Translations under genes and position numbers: made by a program
The notes under the pieces: generated by a model
The model's input: the letters and a program-made list of their open reading frames with translations, nothing else
Told to the model about the DNA's origin: nothing
The model's database searches: none
NCBI GenBank assembly: GCA_040219555.1
Contig: JAVJSF010000009.1
Span: 124,001 to 188,000, forward strand
From: JAVJSF01 sp040219555
GTDB taxonomy: Bacteria; Actinomycetota; Thermoleophilia; Miltoncostaeales; Miltoncostaeaceae
Length of the DNA stretch: 64,000 bases
Reading direction: 5' to 3'
Shown here: one piece after another, positions 29,113-41,592 of the stretch
Position numbering within the stretch: the stretch's first letter is position 1
How the letters are laid out: each line of letters begins with the position of its first letter

Positions 29113-30735
29113 TCACTCGGGCGGGGGCGCCACGTAGCTCCAGCTGTAGCTCTCGTCGCGCTTGAGCTCGTCGCCGGCGTAGACCTCGCGCGTGTAGCTG
29201 GCCGTGAAGGCCTGACCGGCCGATGCCTCCGCGGGGTCCGCGCCGGTGGTCTCGACCCGGCGGTCGAACGAGGTCGAATAGAGCTGGACGGTCATCCCGT
29301 CGTCGCGGGCCGAGGCCTTCACCAGTACCGCCGCCGGCCAGTCGTTGCGGATGATCAGCTCGGGGCCGCCCCACGAGACGGTGGCCTCGCGGCCGGGCGG
29401 ATAGCGGGTGATCCAGAACTCGTGCGGGGTATGGCTCACCAACTCGAGGCCGCCGAAGAAGGCGGCGTTGAACATGGTGGTCGCGATCTGCGAGACGCCG
29501 CCGCCCACGGCGTCCTCCAGTTCACCGGCGTTGATCTGTGGTGCGGGCACGAAGCCGCGGGCCTCGGTGCGCTCACCCATGGCGTCGTTCAACGAGAAGG
29601 TCCCGCCCGCCGGGATGATGGTGCCGTCCAGGGCCTCCACCCCGCGCCTGATGTTGGTCACGCGGGGCGGGCAGCAGGTGTAGGGCGTGCTGAACTCGGC
29701 GATGCGCTCGCGGATGCCCATCTCGCGCGCGGCGGCCGTGGTGAGGGCGGGTTCGGTGCGCTGCAACCTGACGCGCACATCGCGCGCGCCGCGCCCGAGC
29801 CGCAGGGCCCGGGTTGTCGTCTCGATGTCCACCCGGCGGCCGTCCGCCCCGGCGGCCACGCGGACGCGCGCTCCCTCGACGACGAAGCGCGCCGAGCGCG
29901 GCTCGCGCTCCAGCGGGGCGAAGGTGTCGCCCACCATCTCCTCGACGGCGTCCTGATCGAGGTCCACCGCGATGGCCGGCGCGCGCGGGATGAAGCGAAG
30001 GGCCCGGGTCAGGGGCCGTGTGGGCAGTACGACGCTGCGCCCGCCGGGACCCACCACCCGCACCGGCCCCTGCACCATGCGCCGGGCCCGCTCCCGGGCG
30101 CTGCGCGCGGCCGCATCGTCGATGGCGGGGGATACCGGGGCGACGGGCACCTCGATGCGGCGCGGAAGGCGCGTGAGCGCTTCGCGGAGGGGATCCTGGA
30201 GCACCCGGCGCCCGTCGCGCGCCGAGACCAGGCGCAGCGTGCTCTCGTCGATCACCACGCGGGCGTTGCGGGCCGGGCGGTTGAGGCGCTCGCGGAGCTG
30301 GGACACCAACGCGTTCAGCGGCCTGCCGGCCACGCGGTAGTCGATGGCGATGTCGCGGTCCTGGCCCAGGCCCAGCTCGCGCAGGATGCGGTCGCCCAGC
30401 GAGCGGCGCTGCATCGCCTCGTCCACGGCGATCCGCGCACGGGGGATGGGTGCCAGCCGGGCGATGGCCACCCGGATGGGGAACCCCTCCGCCCCTGGGA
30501 AGTCGATCACCACGGCACCCGTGGCCGGACCCGCCCGGTTCGACACCGCGCGCTCGGCCTGCTCGCGGGTCATGCCGCCCACGGGGACCCCGTCGATGCT
30601 GACCCCGGCCGGGATGCGGTCGTCCGGTGCGGTGGCCACGCGGGCGCCGACGACGCCCGCGCTGAGCAGGAGGATGGCGAGCGCGACCACCAGCAGCAGG
30701 ATCGAGCCGGGGCGCTGAGGGACGAGACGACGCAC
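29113..30735 (-). CDS. VanW family protein, membrane-anchored
   Basis: 540 residues. One N-terminal transmembrane helix (about 11-33) is followed by peptidoglycan-binding-4-like modules (about 40-340) and a VanW domain (about 350-480, with EFSTPYTCCPPRVTNI, IPAGGTFSLNDAMGERT and GGGVSQIATTMFNAAFFGGL). The order matches the YoaR/VanW proteins of Gram-positive bacteria, which act outside the cell near peptidoglycan; their activity is not known. The start is a GTG with GAGAGG upstream and CATCCT 8 nt before it. Confidence 0.9.
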   Translation of the reverse strand: MRRLVPQRPGSILLLVVALAILLLSAGVVGARVATAPDDRIPAGVSIDGVPVGGMTREQAERAVSNRAGPATGAVVIDFPGAEGFPIRVAIARLAPIPRARIAVDEAMQRRSLGDRILRELGLGQDRDIAIDYRVAGRPLNALVSQLRERLNRPARNARVVIDESTLRLVSARDGRRVLQDPLREALTRLPRRIEVPVAPVSPAIDDAAARSARERARRMVQGPVRVVGPGGRSVVLPTRPLTRALRFIPRAPAIAVDLDQDAVEEMVGDTFAPLEREPRSARFVVEGARVRVAAGADGRRVDIETTTRALRLGRGARDVRVRLQRTEPALTTAAAREMGIRERIAEFSTPYTCCPPRVTNIRRGVEALDGTIIPAGGTFSLNDAMGERTEARGFVPAPQINAGELEDAVGGGVSQIATTMFNAAFFGGLELVSHTPHEFWITRYPPGREATVSWGGPELIIRNDWPAAVLVKASARDDGMTVQLYSTSFDRRVETTGADPAEASAGQAFTASYTREVYAGDELKRDESYSWSYVAPPPE

Positions 30736-30915
30736 GACCTCTCAGGATGCCACGCCCCGGCCCTGGCGCCGAACCGTCGGGCCAGCGTGCAACGCGGCGT
30801 GCAGGCGCCCGCAACTCGTCACGACCTGCGCGCCATCCGGCACGAACCGGCGCCCGTGGCGTGCGCCGATGCCCGCAAGCATCCCCGGCAGACGCCACGC
30901 CAACCCGGAGTGACC

Positions 30916-31275
30916 ATGCCGAGCGACATCAATCGTGTCATCCTCGTGGGACGCCTGACGCGGGACCCCGAGATGCGCCGCACCGCATCGGACGAGGCGG
31001 TGGCCAGCCTGCGCCTCGCCTTCACCAGCCGCGCCCGGGAACCATCGGGCGAGTGGGGCGACCGCAGCAACTACATCGACATCACCCTGTTCGGCGCTCG
31101 CGCCGAGTTGGCCGGGCGTCACCTGCACAAGGGGCGGCGCGTGGGCGTCGACGGGCGGCTGGCCTGGAGCGAGTGGGAGGCCGCCGACGGGGGCCGGCGC
31201 CAAGGGGTCGAGGTCGTGGCCGGCGATGTCTTCTTCCTCGACGCACCCCGCGCCGAGGAGGCCGCGGCGGCCTGA
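30916..31275 (+). CDS. Single-strand DNA-binding protein paralogue lacking the acidic tail
   Basis: A 119-residue OB-fold protein (INRVILVGRLTRDPEMRRT, WGDRSNYIDITLFGARAELA, KGRRVGVDGRLAWSEWE). It is close in plan to the ssb at 63068 but ends AEEAAAA with no Gly-rich linker and no DDDIPF-type tip. That tip recruits repair and replication partners, so this protein should bind DNA without recruiting them. CGGAG precedes the ATG. It is convergent with the IrrE-like gene. Confidence 0.9.
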   Translation: MPSDINRVILVGRLTRDPEMRRTASDEAVASLRLAFTSRAREPSGEWGDRSNYIDITLFGARAELAGRHLHKGRRVGVDGRLAWSEWEAADGGRRQGVEVVAGDVFFLDAPRAEEAAAA

Positions 31276-31293
31276 GCAGCCGCCGGTGTCCGG

Positions 31294-31863
31294 TCAGGGC
31301 ACCTCGTAGGTGGGACGAGGACCGAGTTGGAGGTTGTAGAGGCGCCATTCCATGGCCGGGATCGAGACCCGGAACAGGCCGGCCAGGTGGTGCACCAGCT
31401 CGGCCGGATCGTCGCCGGCCTCGCGCGCCAACGATGCGTGGGCGTCGGCCACCGCGTCGGCGGGCATCAGGAGGGTGGCCGCGAACATGTTCGCCTCCCG
31501 CTCCACCCCGTCCCCGTCGGCGGGCATGGCGTCGAACAGGCACAGCTGCTGACGGCCGTCGCGGTGGCACTCCCAGTGGCCGATCTCGTGGGCGATCGTG
31601 AACCGGCGCCGGTCGTCGGGCTCGGCCGCCGCCACCCACAGCAGCCGCTGGCCCACGTCCAGAACCCCCGAGACGCTCCACCCGTCCTTGCGCCCCAGGT
31701 CGCCGGCCACCACCCGCAGGCCCAGAAGGTCCTCGGCGATTCCCTCGACGGGCACCGGCACGGGGCACTCGCCGTACACGGCGCCGAAGCGCGCGCGCAG
31801 AAGATCGGCGGCTCCGTGATCGGGGCGTCGCTCCCCGGAGGGCTCCGCGCCGGCACCGGCCAT
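31294..31863 (-). CDS. ImmA/IrrE family metallopeptidase
   Basis: A 189-residue zinc protease of the type that cleaves helix-turn-helix repressors. FTIAHEIGHWECH holds the HExxH site (His92, Glu93, His96), and EREANMFAATLLMP supplies the third ligand (Glu123). Known relatives are ImmA of ICEBs1 and IrrE/PprI of Deinococcus, which inactivate ImmR and DdrO. The ATG lies 2 nt after the stop of the helix-turn-helix gene, so they are one operon. I infer that this neighbour is the cleavage target. Confidence 0.9.
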   Translation of the reverse strand: MAGAGAEPSGERRPDHGAADLLRARFGAVYGECPVPVPVEGIAEDLLGLRVVAGDLGRKDGWSVSGVLDVGQRLLWVAAAEPDDRRRFTIAHEIGHWECHRDGRQQLCLFDAMPADGDGVEREANMFAATLLMPADAVADAHASLAREAGDDPAELVHHLAGLFRVSIPAMEWRLYNLQLGPRPTYEVP

Positions 31864-31865
31864 CC

Positions 31866-32489
31866 TCACCGGCCGGCCGGCCCCAGCGCATCCTCGGCCG
31901 ATGCCGGATCGGCTCCGAACAACCGGTCGACGGTGCCGTCGGGCGCGTCGGGCAGCACGTCGTCCAGCAGCTCGGACGACGGCGTCCACCCCTCGGGCGC
32001 GCGCGCGAACACCGGACCGTCGAGGAGGCTGCGGGTACCCACCAGGCTCTCCTCCGCCACCCGCAGCACGCGGGCGAGCGCCGAGCGCAGGGCCGGCGCC
32101 ACGCCGGCCATCGGCAGACGGCCGCCCTCGAGGTCCTGGTACCGCACGCGCAACCTGGCGGCGTGGCCGGCGTCGAGCGACAGCTCCCGCCGCAGCCCGT
32201 CGACGACGTCGTCCAGGCTCAGGCGATCGCGGTGGCGCAGCGCCAGCAAGGCCGGCTCGGAGGGCTCGGCCAGCTCGGCGTCCGCCATCGCCTGCAGGCG
32301 GGCCACCAGAACCGGGTCGGGGGCCGGATCGGGGGGCGCCATCTCGAGGAACGCGTCGAAGAGCTCGGCCAGCCGGTCGGCGTCCCGGCCGGCGCGATCG
32401 AGGTAATCGACCACGTCCGGCCGCTCGCCGCGGGCCATGCGGGCGGCGTAGTCCTCCAGCATCAGCATCAGGCGGTCCTCAGTGCTCAT
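31866..32489 (-). CDS. Probable helix-turn-helix regulator or anti-sigma partner
   Basis: A 207-residue acidic protein. Residues about 80-150 (ALRHRDRLSLDDVVDGLRRE, then YQDLEGGRLPMAGVAPALRS) resemble an XRE-like DNA-binding domain. The N-terminus (MLEDYAARMARGERPDVVDYL) is a helical segment like those leading into regulatory kinases. It overlaps the sigma gene by 11 nt and is followed 2 nt later by the IrrE-like protease. It may be a repressor or an anti-sigma factor; the sequence does not decide. Confidence 0.65.
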   Translation of the reverse strand: MSTEDRLMLMLEDYAARMARGERPDVVDYLDRAGRDADRLAELFDAFLEMAPPDPAPDPVLVARLQAMADAELAEPSEPALLALRHRDRLSLDDVVDGLRRELSLDAGHAARLRVRYQDLEGGRLPMAGVAPALRSALARVLRVAEESLVGTRSLLDGPVFARAPEGWTPSSELLDDVLPDAPDGTVDRLFGADPASAEDALGPAGR

Positions 32490-33036
32490 TCAGTCCCTCC
32501 CTGCGAAGGCGCGTGCGGACGCGTGAGGTGGCCTGATGGACGGCGTTCGGCGCCATGCCGAGCTCCCCTGCGATCTCGTCGACCCTGCGGCCCTCCAGCC
32601 ACACCGCCCGCGCGATGACCCCGTCCCGGCCGGGCCAGCGGTCCAGCAACTGCACCAGCGTGATGTGCCCGGCAGAGGGGACGCCGTCGATACCCACGCG
32701 CTCGTGCATCTCGGCCAGGTCCACCCGCCGGCCCCAGCGGGCCTCCTCGCGACGCCCGCGCGCCAGGAGGTCCTGGATGGCCCAGCCGAGGTACCGGTGC
32801 AGGCAGGCGCGCGCCGGCATGCCCACGGGCAGGCCGACGGCCAGCTGGCGGACCAGTCGCACCTGGGCCTCCTGGACGACGTCGTCGGCCTCGGCCGTGC
32901 GTCCGTACCGGTGCAGCGCGCCGCGGGCCCGCTGGACGAGGTTGGCGTGGTGGCGCGCGAGCACCCCTCCCACCTCGCCCCGGTCCAGCAGCGCCTGATC
33001 CTCGCGGTCCTCATCGGTCATCTCCGTCGGGCCCAT
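32479..33036 (-). CDS. Sigma-70 family (ECF-like) sigma factor
   Basis: 185 residues. Region 2 is represented by LLARGEVGG..HHANLVQRARGAL and EADDVVQEAQVRLVRQL, and region 4 by GVIARAVWLEGRRVDEIAGE with the helix-turn-helix LGMAPNAVHQATSRVRTRLR. The spacing between regions is typical of ECF factors. It heads a three-gene operon with a regulator and an IrrE-like protease. TAACAT ends 9 nt before the ATG; a second ATG at 33021 is possible. Confidence 0.82.
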   Translation of the reverse strand: MGPTEMTDEDREDQALLDRGEVGGVLARHHANLVQRARGALHRYGRTAEADDVVQEAQVRLVRQLAVGLPVGMPARACLHRYLGWAIQDLLARGRREEARWGRRVDLAEMHERVGIDGVPSAGHITLVQLLDRWPGRDGVIARAVWLEGRRVDEIAGELGMAPNAVHQATSRVRTRLRREGLNEH

Positions 33037-33045
33037 GCGGGGCCC

Positions 33046-33051
33046 ATGTTA
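33046..33051 (-). promoter_or_regulatory. -10 box TAACAT for the sigma factor operon
   Basis: On the minus strand TAACAT is followed by 9 nt and the ATG at 33036. The interval to the divergent gene at 33154 is only 117 nt, so a regulator could control both. Confidence 0.45.
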
Positions 33052-33153
33052 GATGCGTACCGGGTACCGAACAGGTGTTCGTCGCCCCGTCGACGTAAGG
33101 AAACACCACGCCCCGGATGACTCATCCGTGAGACCCCGCGACGGGAGGGCGGC

Positions 33154-33537
33154 ATGGACATCGGAGACATGCGGTGGGTGTGGGCCGACGAGGTGTACGG
33201 ACTGGTGCGCCGGCGCATGCACGCCGAGGACATCTCGGCCGGCGAGCTGGCCCGCCGGGCGGCCGAGCGGCTGAAGGTGCGCCCCGAGTCGTTCGAGCGC
33301 CAGCTGCGTGCGGGGGCCGCCGCCGACGGGGTGATGCGGGTGCACACGGCCGACGAGCTGCTGGTGCTGGTCGACTGCCACCTGACCGACCTGCCCTGCT
33401 ACCGGGCCGCCCTGCGCGGCGAACTGGGCGCCGAGGGCTGGCCCACCCGGGGCAGGCGCCGCCCGGCAGCCGAGGACGGCGGCGGCGGGGCCGACTGGCA
33501 CCGGCCCCGGGCGGGAGGTCCCCCCGGCCCCCGCTGA
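33154..33537 (+). CDS. Small protein with helix-turn-helix-like region
   Basis: 127 residues. ISAGELARRAAERLKVRPES and MRVHTADELLVLVDCHLTDL resemble a Cro/C1-type unit in which a helix-turn-helix is followed by a dimerising helix. The last 35 residues are Arg/Gly/Pro-rich. GGGAGG precedes the ATG. It is divergent from the sigma factor operon and may be its regulator or its target; this is inference from position. Confidence 0.6.
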   Translation: MDIGDMRWVWADEVYGLVRRRMHAEDISAGELARRAAERLKVRPESFERQLRAGAAADGVMRVHTADELLVLVDCHLTDLPCYRAALRGELGAEGWPTRGRRRPAAEDGGGGADWHRPRAGGPPGPR

Positions 33538-33548
33538 TCCCATCGGCA

Positions 33549-34031
33549 CTACGGCACGACCGCGAAGTCGTCCACCAGCCAGACCCCCTCGCGCCGTACC
33601 AACCGGACCGCGAGGGTGGTGCCCGGATCGGCCTCGGTGGTGTATTCGGCCCGCGCGCGGGCCGGGCCGCGGGAGAGCAGAGCGAAGCCGCGCAGATCCT
33701 CCCCGGGGGTCTGCTCCCCCTCGCAGCCGGCCCGCCCGTCGGCGTAGAAGAACTCCAGCAACCGATCCGTGGAGGCCGCGCACCGATCGAGCGGGTCGCC
33801 CTCGACGAAGCGCCGCATCGTGGCGAGGATCTGCGCCTCGTGGTCACCCGCGGCCCCCGCGGGCGTCGCGCCGTGGTCCGTCCCGGCACCGCCGGCGCCC
33901 TCGCGGATGCCCCCGCAACCGGCGACCAGCAGGCAGAGCAGCGCCAGGGCCGCCACGGATGCGCCGGCACGCCGGACACCACCCGCCCCCCTGCACTCGT
34001 ACCGCATGCGCGCCATCGCCTCGCCGGTCAC
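33549..34031 (-). CDS. Lipoprotein of unknown function
   Basis: 160 residues. A signal sequence ends in the lipobox LVAGCGG (Cys about 39), so the mature protein is lipid-anchored outside. The domain after it (ILATMRRFVEGDPLDRCAAS, then YTTEADPGTTLAVRLVRREG, VWLVDDFAVVP) has the shape of an NTF2-like fold. GTG 34031 fits a leaderless promoter; an ATG at 34016 with GGCGAGG is the alternative. Confidence 0.7.
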   Translation of the reverse strand: MTGEAMARMRYECRGAGGVRRAGASVAALALLCLLVAGCGGIREGAGGAGTDHGATPAGAAGDHEAQILATMRRFVEGDPLDRCAASTDRLLEFFYADGRAGCEGEQTPGEDLRGFALLSRGPARARAEYTTEADPGTTLAVRLVRREGVWLVDDFAVVP

Positions 34032-34037
34032 GCTGGC

Positions 34038-34043
34038 AACCTA
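34038..34043 (-). promoter_or_regulatory. -10 box TAGGTT, leaderless promoter
   Basis: On the minus strand TAGGTT is followed by 6 nt and the GTG at 34031. Confidence 0.45.
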
Positions 34044-34081
34044 GCCCGGGGGGGCGGCGCCCGGCCACCCCCGCGGCCCGG

Positions 34082-35830
34082 TCAGACCACCATGCGCGCG
34101 ATCTCGTCCACGGTCGTCATCCCCTGCAGCACCTTCTGCAGGCCGTCCTCGACCATCGTGACCATCCCCTCGCGCCGGGCCAGGCGCCGGACCTCGGCCG
34201 CCGGCGCCTGCCTGGCGGCGAGGCTCTCGATCTCCTCGCTCATGATCAGCATCTCGTGGATACCCACCCGGCCGCGATAGCCGGTGCCGCGGCACTCGGC
34301 GCATCCGGCCGCCTCGAAGACCGGGGCCGGATCGGGCACGCCACGGGGCAGCGCGGTGGTCTCGGCCAGCTCGGCGAGGCGGGCCAGGGGGACCTTGGCC
34401 GGACGGCGGCAGCTCCCGCAGAGCCGGCGCACCAGGCGCTGGGCCAGCACGCCCACCACGCCGCTGGCGGTGAGGAACGGTTCCACGCCCATGTCGTTCA
34501 GGCGCGTGAGCGCCGCGGCGGAGTCGTTGGTGTGGATGGTGGCCAGCACCAGGTGGCCCGTGAGCGCGGCCTCCATCGCGATACGCGCGGTCTCATGGTC
34601 GCGCACCTCCCCGATCATCAGCGTATCCGGGTCGCAGCGCAGCAGCGAGCGCAGGCCCGCGGCGAACGTGAGACCGGCCTTGGTGTTGACCTGCACCTGA
34701 TTGATGCCCGGCAGGCGGTACTCCACCGGGTCCTCGACGGTGATGATCTTGCGGTCGTCGGTGTTGAGCTGGTTCAGGGCCGCATAGAGGGTGGTGGACT
34801 TGCCCGAACCCGTGGGCCCGCTGACCAAGAGGGCGCCGTAGGGACGCCGGTAGCAGCGCGCGAAGCGCTCGAGGGTGTGCGGCGAGAGGCCGAGATCGGC
34901 CAATTGCAGCATCACGTTGGACTTGTCCAGGATGCGGATGACCACGCTCTCGCCGTGCACCGTGGGGACCGACACCACGCGCAGGTCCAGCTGGTGACCG
35001 GACACGTTCATGCTGACGCGCCCGTCCTGGGGGAGGCGGCGCTCGGCGATGTCCATGTCGCCCATGATCTTGATGCGGCTCACCACCTCGCGGGCCAGCG
35101 CCGCGGGCACCGAGGCGACGGTGCGCAGCACGCCGTCCACCCGGTAGCGCACCAGGAGCTCACCGGATTGGGGCTCGAGGTGCACGTCCGAGGCGCCCTC
35201 GTCGACCGCCCGCGTGAGGATGGTGCCCACCATGCGTACCACGGGGGCGGCATCCGGGTCGCCGCCGTCCACGTCGACCTGGGTCACGCTGAGGCCGTCG
35301 GCGGAGGGGGACGCCTCGCGCACCAGGCCCGAGAGGAAGTTGTGGTTCTGCGGGTCGGTGCTGCCGAGGAACGCGGCGATCTCCGCGGACGTGGCCAGCG
35401 CCGGCCGCACCTCGCGCTCCAGGAGCAGGCGCAGATCGTCCATCAGCATGATGTCCGTGGGGTCCACGGTTGCCACCACCACGGCGCCCTCGCTGTCCAG
35501 CCCGACGGGCACCACGCCGTAGCGGCGCTGGACCGCCGGTTCGATCAGCCCGGCGACCGCCGGGTCGACCTGGCCGTCCAGGCGGGCGCGGGGGACGCCG
35601 AGGACCTTGGCGCTGGCGTCGGTGAGCACCTCGCGGTTGACGACGCCGGCGGCCACCAGGATGTCGCCCACGCGCCGGTGCTCCACCTGGGCGATGGAGT
35701 GGGCACGGGCCAGGTCGGCGGAGGTGATGGCACCCATCTCCATCAGAGCCTCGCCCACACCCGTGCGATCGACGCGACGCGCCCCGCTGGCACTCGCAGT
35801 ACTGATGTCGCCCCCCTGGTACCGGTCCAC
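34082..35830 (-). CDS. Type II secretion / type IV pilus assembly ATPase (GspE/PilB family)
   Basis: A 582-residue cytoplasmic motor ATPase. An N-terminal MshEN-like domain (about 20-160) precedes the ATPase core: Walker A SGPTGSGKSTT, Asp box VEDPVEYRLPGINQVQVN, Walker B LMIGEVRDHETA and His box LATIHTNDSAAAL. Near the end CGSC and CAEC form the tetracysteine zinc site, followed by GIHEMLIMSE. MshEN domains in some relatives bind cyclic di-GMP, and a diguanylate cyclase is encoded at 3025. No pilC, prepilin or peptidase gene adjoins it. The start is a GTG. Confidence 0.93.
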   Translation of the reverse strand: MDRYQGGDISTASASGARRVDRTGVGEALMEMGAITSADLARAHSIAQVEHRRVGDILVAAGVVNREVLTDASAKVLGVPRARLDGQVDPAVAGLIEPAVQRRYGVVPVGLDSEGAVVVATVDPTDIMLMDDLRLLLEREVRPALATSAEIAAFLGSTDPQNHNFLSGLVREASPSADGLSVTQVDVDGGDPDAAPVVRMVGTILTRAVDEGASDVHLEPQSGELLVRYRVDGVLRTVASVPAALAREVVSRIKIMGDMDIAERRLPQDGRVSMNVSGHQLDLRVVSVPTVHGESVVIRILDKSNVMLQLADLGLSPHTLERFARCYRRPYGALLVSGPTGSGKSTTLYAALNQLNTDDRKIITVEDPVEYRLPGINQVQVNTKAGLTFAAGLRSLLRCDPDTLMIGEVRDHETARIAMEAALTGHLVLATIHTNDSAAALTRLNDMGVEPFLTASGVVGVLAQRLVRRLCGSCRRPAKVPLARLAELAETTALPRGVPDPAPVFEAAGCAECRGTGYRGRVGIHEMLIMSEEIESLAARQAPAAEVRRLARREGMVTMVEDGLQKVLQGMTTVDEIARMVV

Positions 35831-35928
35831 TGACGGAATCGGCCCTAGGGTGGCGGTTCTTAGCCGCCCGTCAGGCGGCGGTCACCGGCGAACCGCCACA
35901 ACCGCCGGCACCACACCCCTCGGGTGAC

Positions 35929-36663
35929 TCAGTAGAGCGCCTGGGCCAGGCGGCGGCGGTAACGCACGGCCAGCGGGTGGTGCTGACCCAGCTCGTCGAA
36001 GACGCCGAGCATCGTCGCCCGCAGATCGTCGCGCAGCGCCGGCTGGGTGCGCACGGCGTCCAGCAGGTGGCCCAGCCCCTGCTCCATCAGGCCGGCGTCG
36101 AGTGCCGCGAAGCCGGCGGACACGTCGGGCTGGTCCACGCCGGCGAGCCGGGCGCGGGCCATCAGGCGCTCCGCGGCGGCGTCGTAGGCCACCGGATCCA
36201 GCACCTCCATCACCTCCGCGCCGCGCCCCTCCTTGAAGAGAAGGCGCGCAAGGGCCACACGGGCCCCCACGTGGACCGGGTCGCCCTCCACCGCGGCGCG
36301 CAGCGACAGCTCATCGCCCTGGGCGATCAGGCGGTCCGCCTCGGACGGGACGATCTTGTCCAGGAACGACTCGATGGCCGGCAGCGGCTGCATGCCGACG
36401 AACTCGCTCACCGCCTCGCCATCCACGAACGCCTTGACGAAGGGGATGCTCTGCACGCGGTGGTCCTGGGCCAGGCCCGGGTTGGTGTCGATGTCGACCT
36501 TGGCCAGCAGCACCTGGCCGTCGCGGCGCGCGACCGCCCCCTCGAGCAGCGGTGCCAGCTGCTTGCACGGGCCGCACCAGGCCGCCCAGAAGTCGACCAC
36601 CACGGGCAGCTCGTGCGATCGCGCGAGCACGTCGGTCTCGAAGGTCGCCTCGGTCACATCCAC
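35929..36663 (-). CDS. Thioredoxin-like tetratricopeptide protein (YbbN/CnoX family)
   Basis: 244 residues. A thioredoxin domain (1-105) keeps the active motif WCGPC (Cys30, Cys33), followed by helical TPR-like repeats (about 110-244). This is the layout of CnoX/YbbN, a chaperone that holds proteins under oxidative stress. The E. coli protein has lost the CxxC; here both cysteines remain, so oxidoreductase activity is likely. The start is a GTG. Confidence 0.9.
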   Translation of the reverse strand: MDVTEATFETDVLARSHELPVVVDFWAAWCGPCKQLAPLLEGAVARRDGQVLLAKVDIDTNPGLAQDHRVQSIPFVKAFVDGEAVSEFVGMQPLPAIESFLDKIVPSEADRLIAQGDELSLRAAVEGDPVHVGARVALARLLFKEGRGAEVMEVLDPVAYDAAAERLMARARLAGVDQPDVSAGFAALDAGLMEQGLGHLLDAVRTQPALRDDLRATMLGVFDELGQHHPLAVRYRRRLAQALY

Positions 36664-36762
36664 GTCGTCAGGCCTCCGCCGCTGCGCGGCATCCGTCGAT
36701 CATCCCGGCTGACCGTAGCGGACCGCCGGCCGGCGGCGCCGGGGCGCCCCGGGGTCGGTTGC

Positions 36763-36768
36763 TAGGTT
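36763..36768 (+). promoter_or_regulatory. -10 box TAGGTT, leaderless promoter of ettA
   Basis: TAGGTT is followed by exactly 7 nt and the ATG at 36776. Confidence 0.55.
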
Positions 36769-36775
36769 GCGGAGC

Positions 36776-38458
<1,683 letters not shown>

Positions 38459-38561
38459 GGTCCACGGGCGTCGGCGTCATGCCGTCGTCCCCGTCTCGCG
38501 CCGGCCCATCCGCGCTCCGGTACCCTTGGCAGCCGACTGCCGAACGCACCAGGAGCGCCAC

Positions 38562-41258
<2,697 letters not shown>

Positions 41259-41275
41259 TCCCGCCAGGCACCACC

Positions 41276-41306
41276 CACCGCCCCGGTCCGCGCGACCGGG
41301 GCGGTG
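41276..41306. terminator. Bidirectional hairpin terminator between acnA and the pst region
   Basis: A perfect 13-bp stem (41276-41288 with 41294-41306) and a CGCGC loop lie between convergent genes. This is the strongest hairpin noticed in the window; there is no T run on either side. Confidence 0.7.
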
Positions 41307-41313
41307 ATGCGGC

Positions 41314-41535
41314 CTACTCGGCCTGGGCGCGCTCCACCAGCACCAGGCTGGCGATGGGGTAGCGCATCAGCTGCCTGCTGCCCGTGCGGCTGCGGTAGGC
41401 CACCTGGTAGATGCCGGCGCCGTCGGCGGTGGCCCCGTGGTACTTCACCACGGTCCCGATGGGTCCGTCCTCGCCCACGTCGCGGTGGCGCACCTTGTCG
41501 CCCGCCGCCAGCTTGGTCAGTTGTTCCTCAGCCAT
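41314..41535 (-). CDS. Small SH3-like protein of unknown function
   Basis: 73 residues: LAAGDKVRHRDVGEDGPIGT, VVKYHG, IYQVAYRSRTGSRQLMRYPI. This is a run of short strands resembling a KOW/SH3-like barrel. It lies 57 nt after pstB on the same strand, before the terminator, so it may be the last gene of the pst operon. A TATCCT at 41570-41575 (minus) could give it its own promoter. Confidence 0.6.
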   Translation of the reverse strand: MAEEQLTKLAAGDKVRHRDVGEDGPIGTVVKYHGATADGAGIYQVAYRSRTGSRQLMRYPIASLVLVERAQAE

Positions 41536-41592
41536 CGCGCCCCCAGATCCGATCATTCCTGATGAGCGCAGGATACGGGCCGGGGCCCGCGA

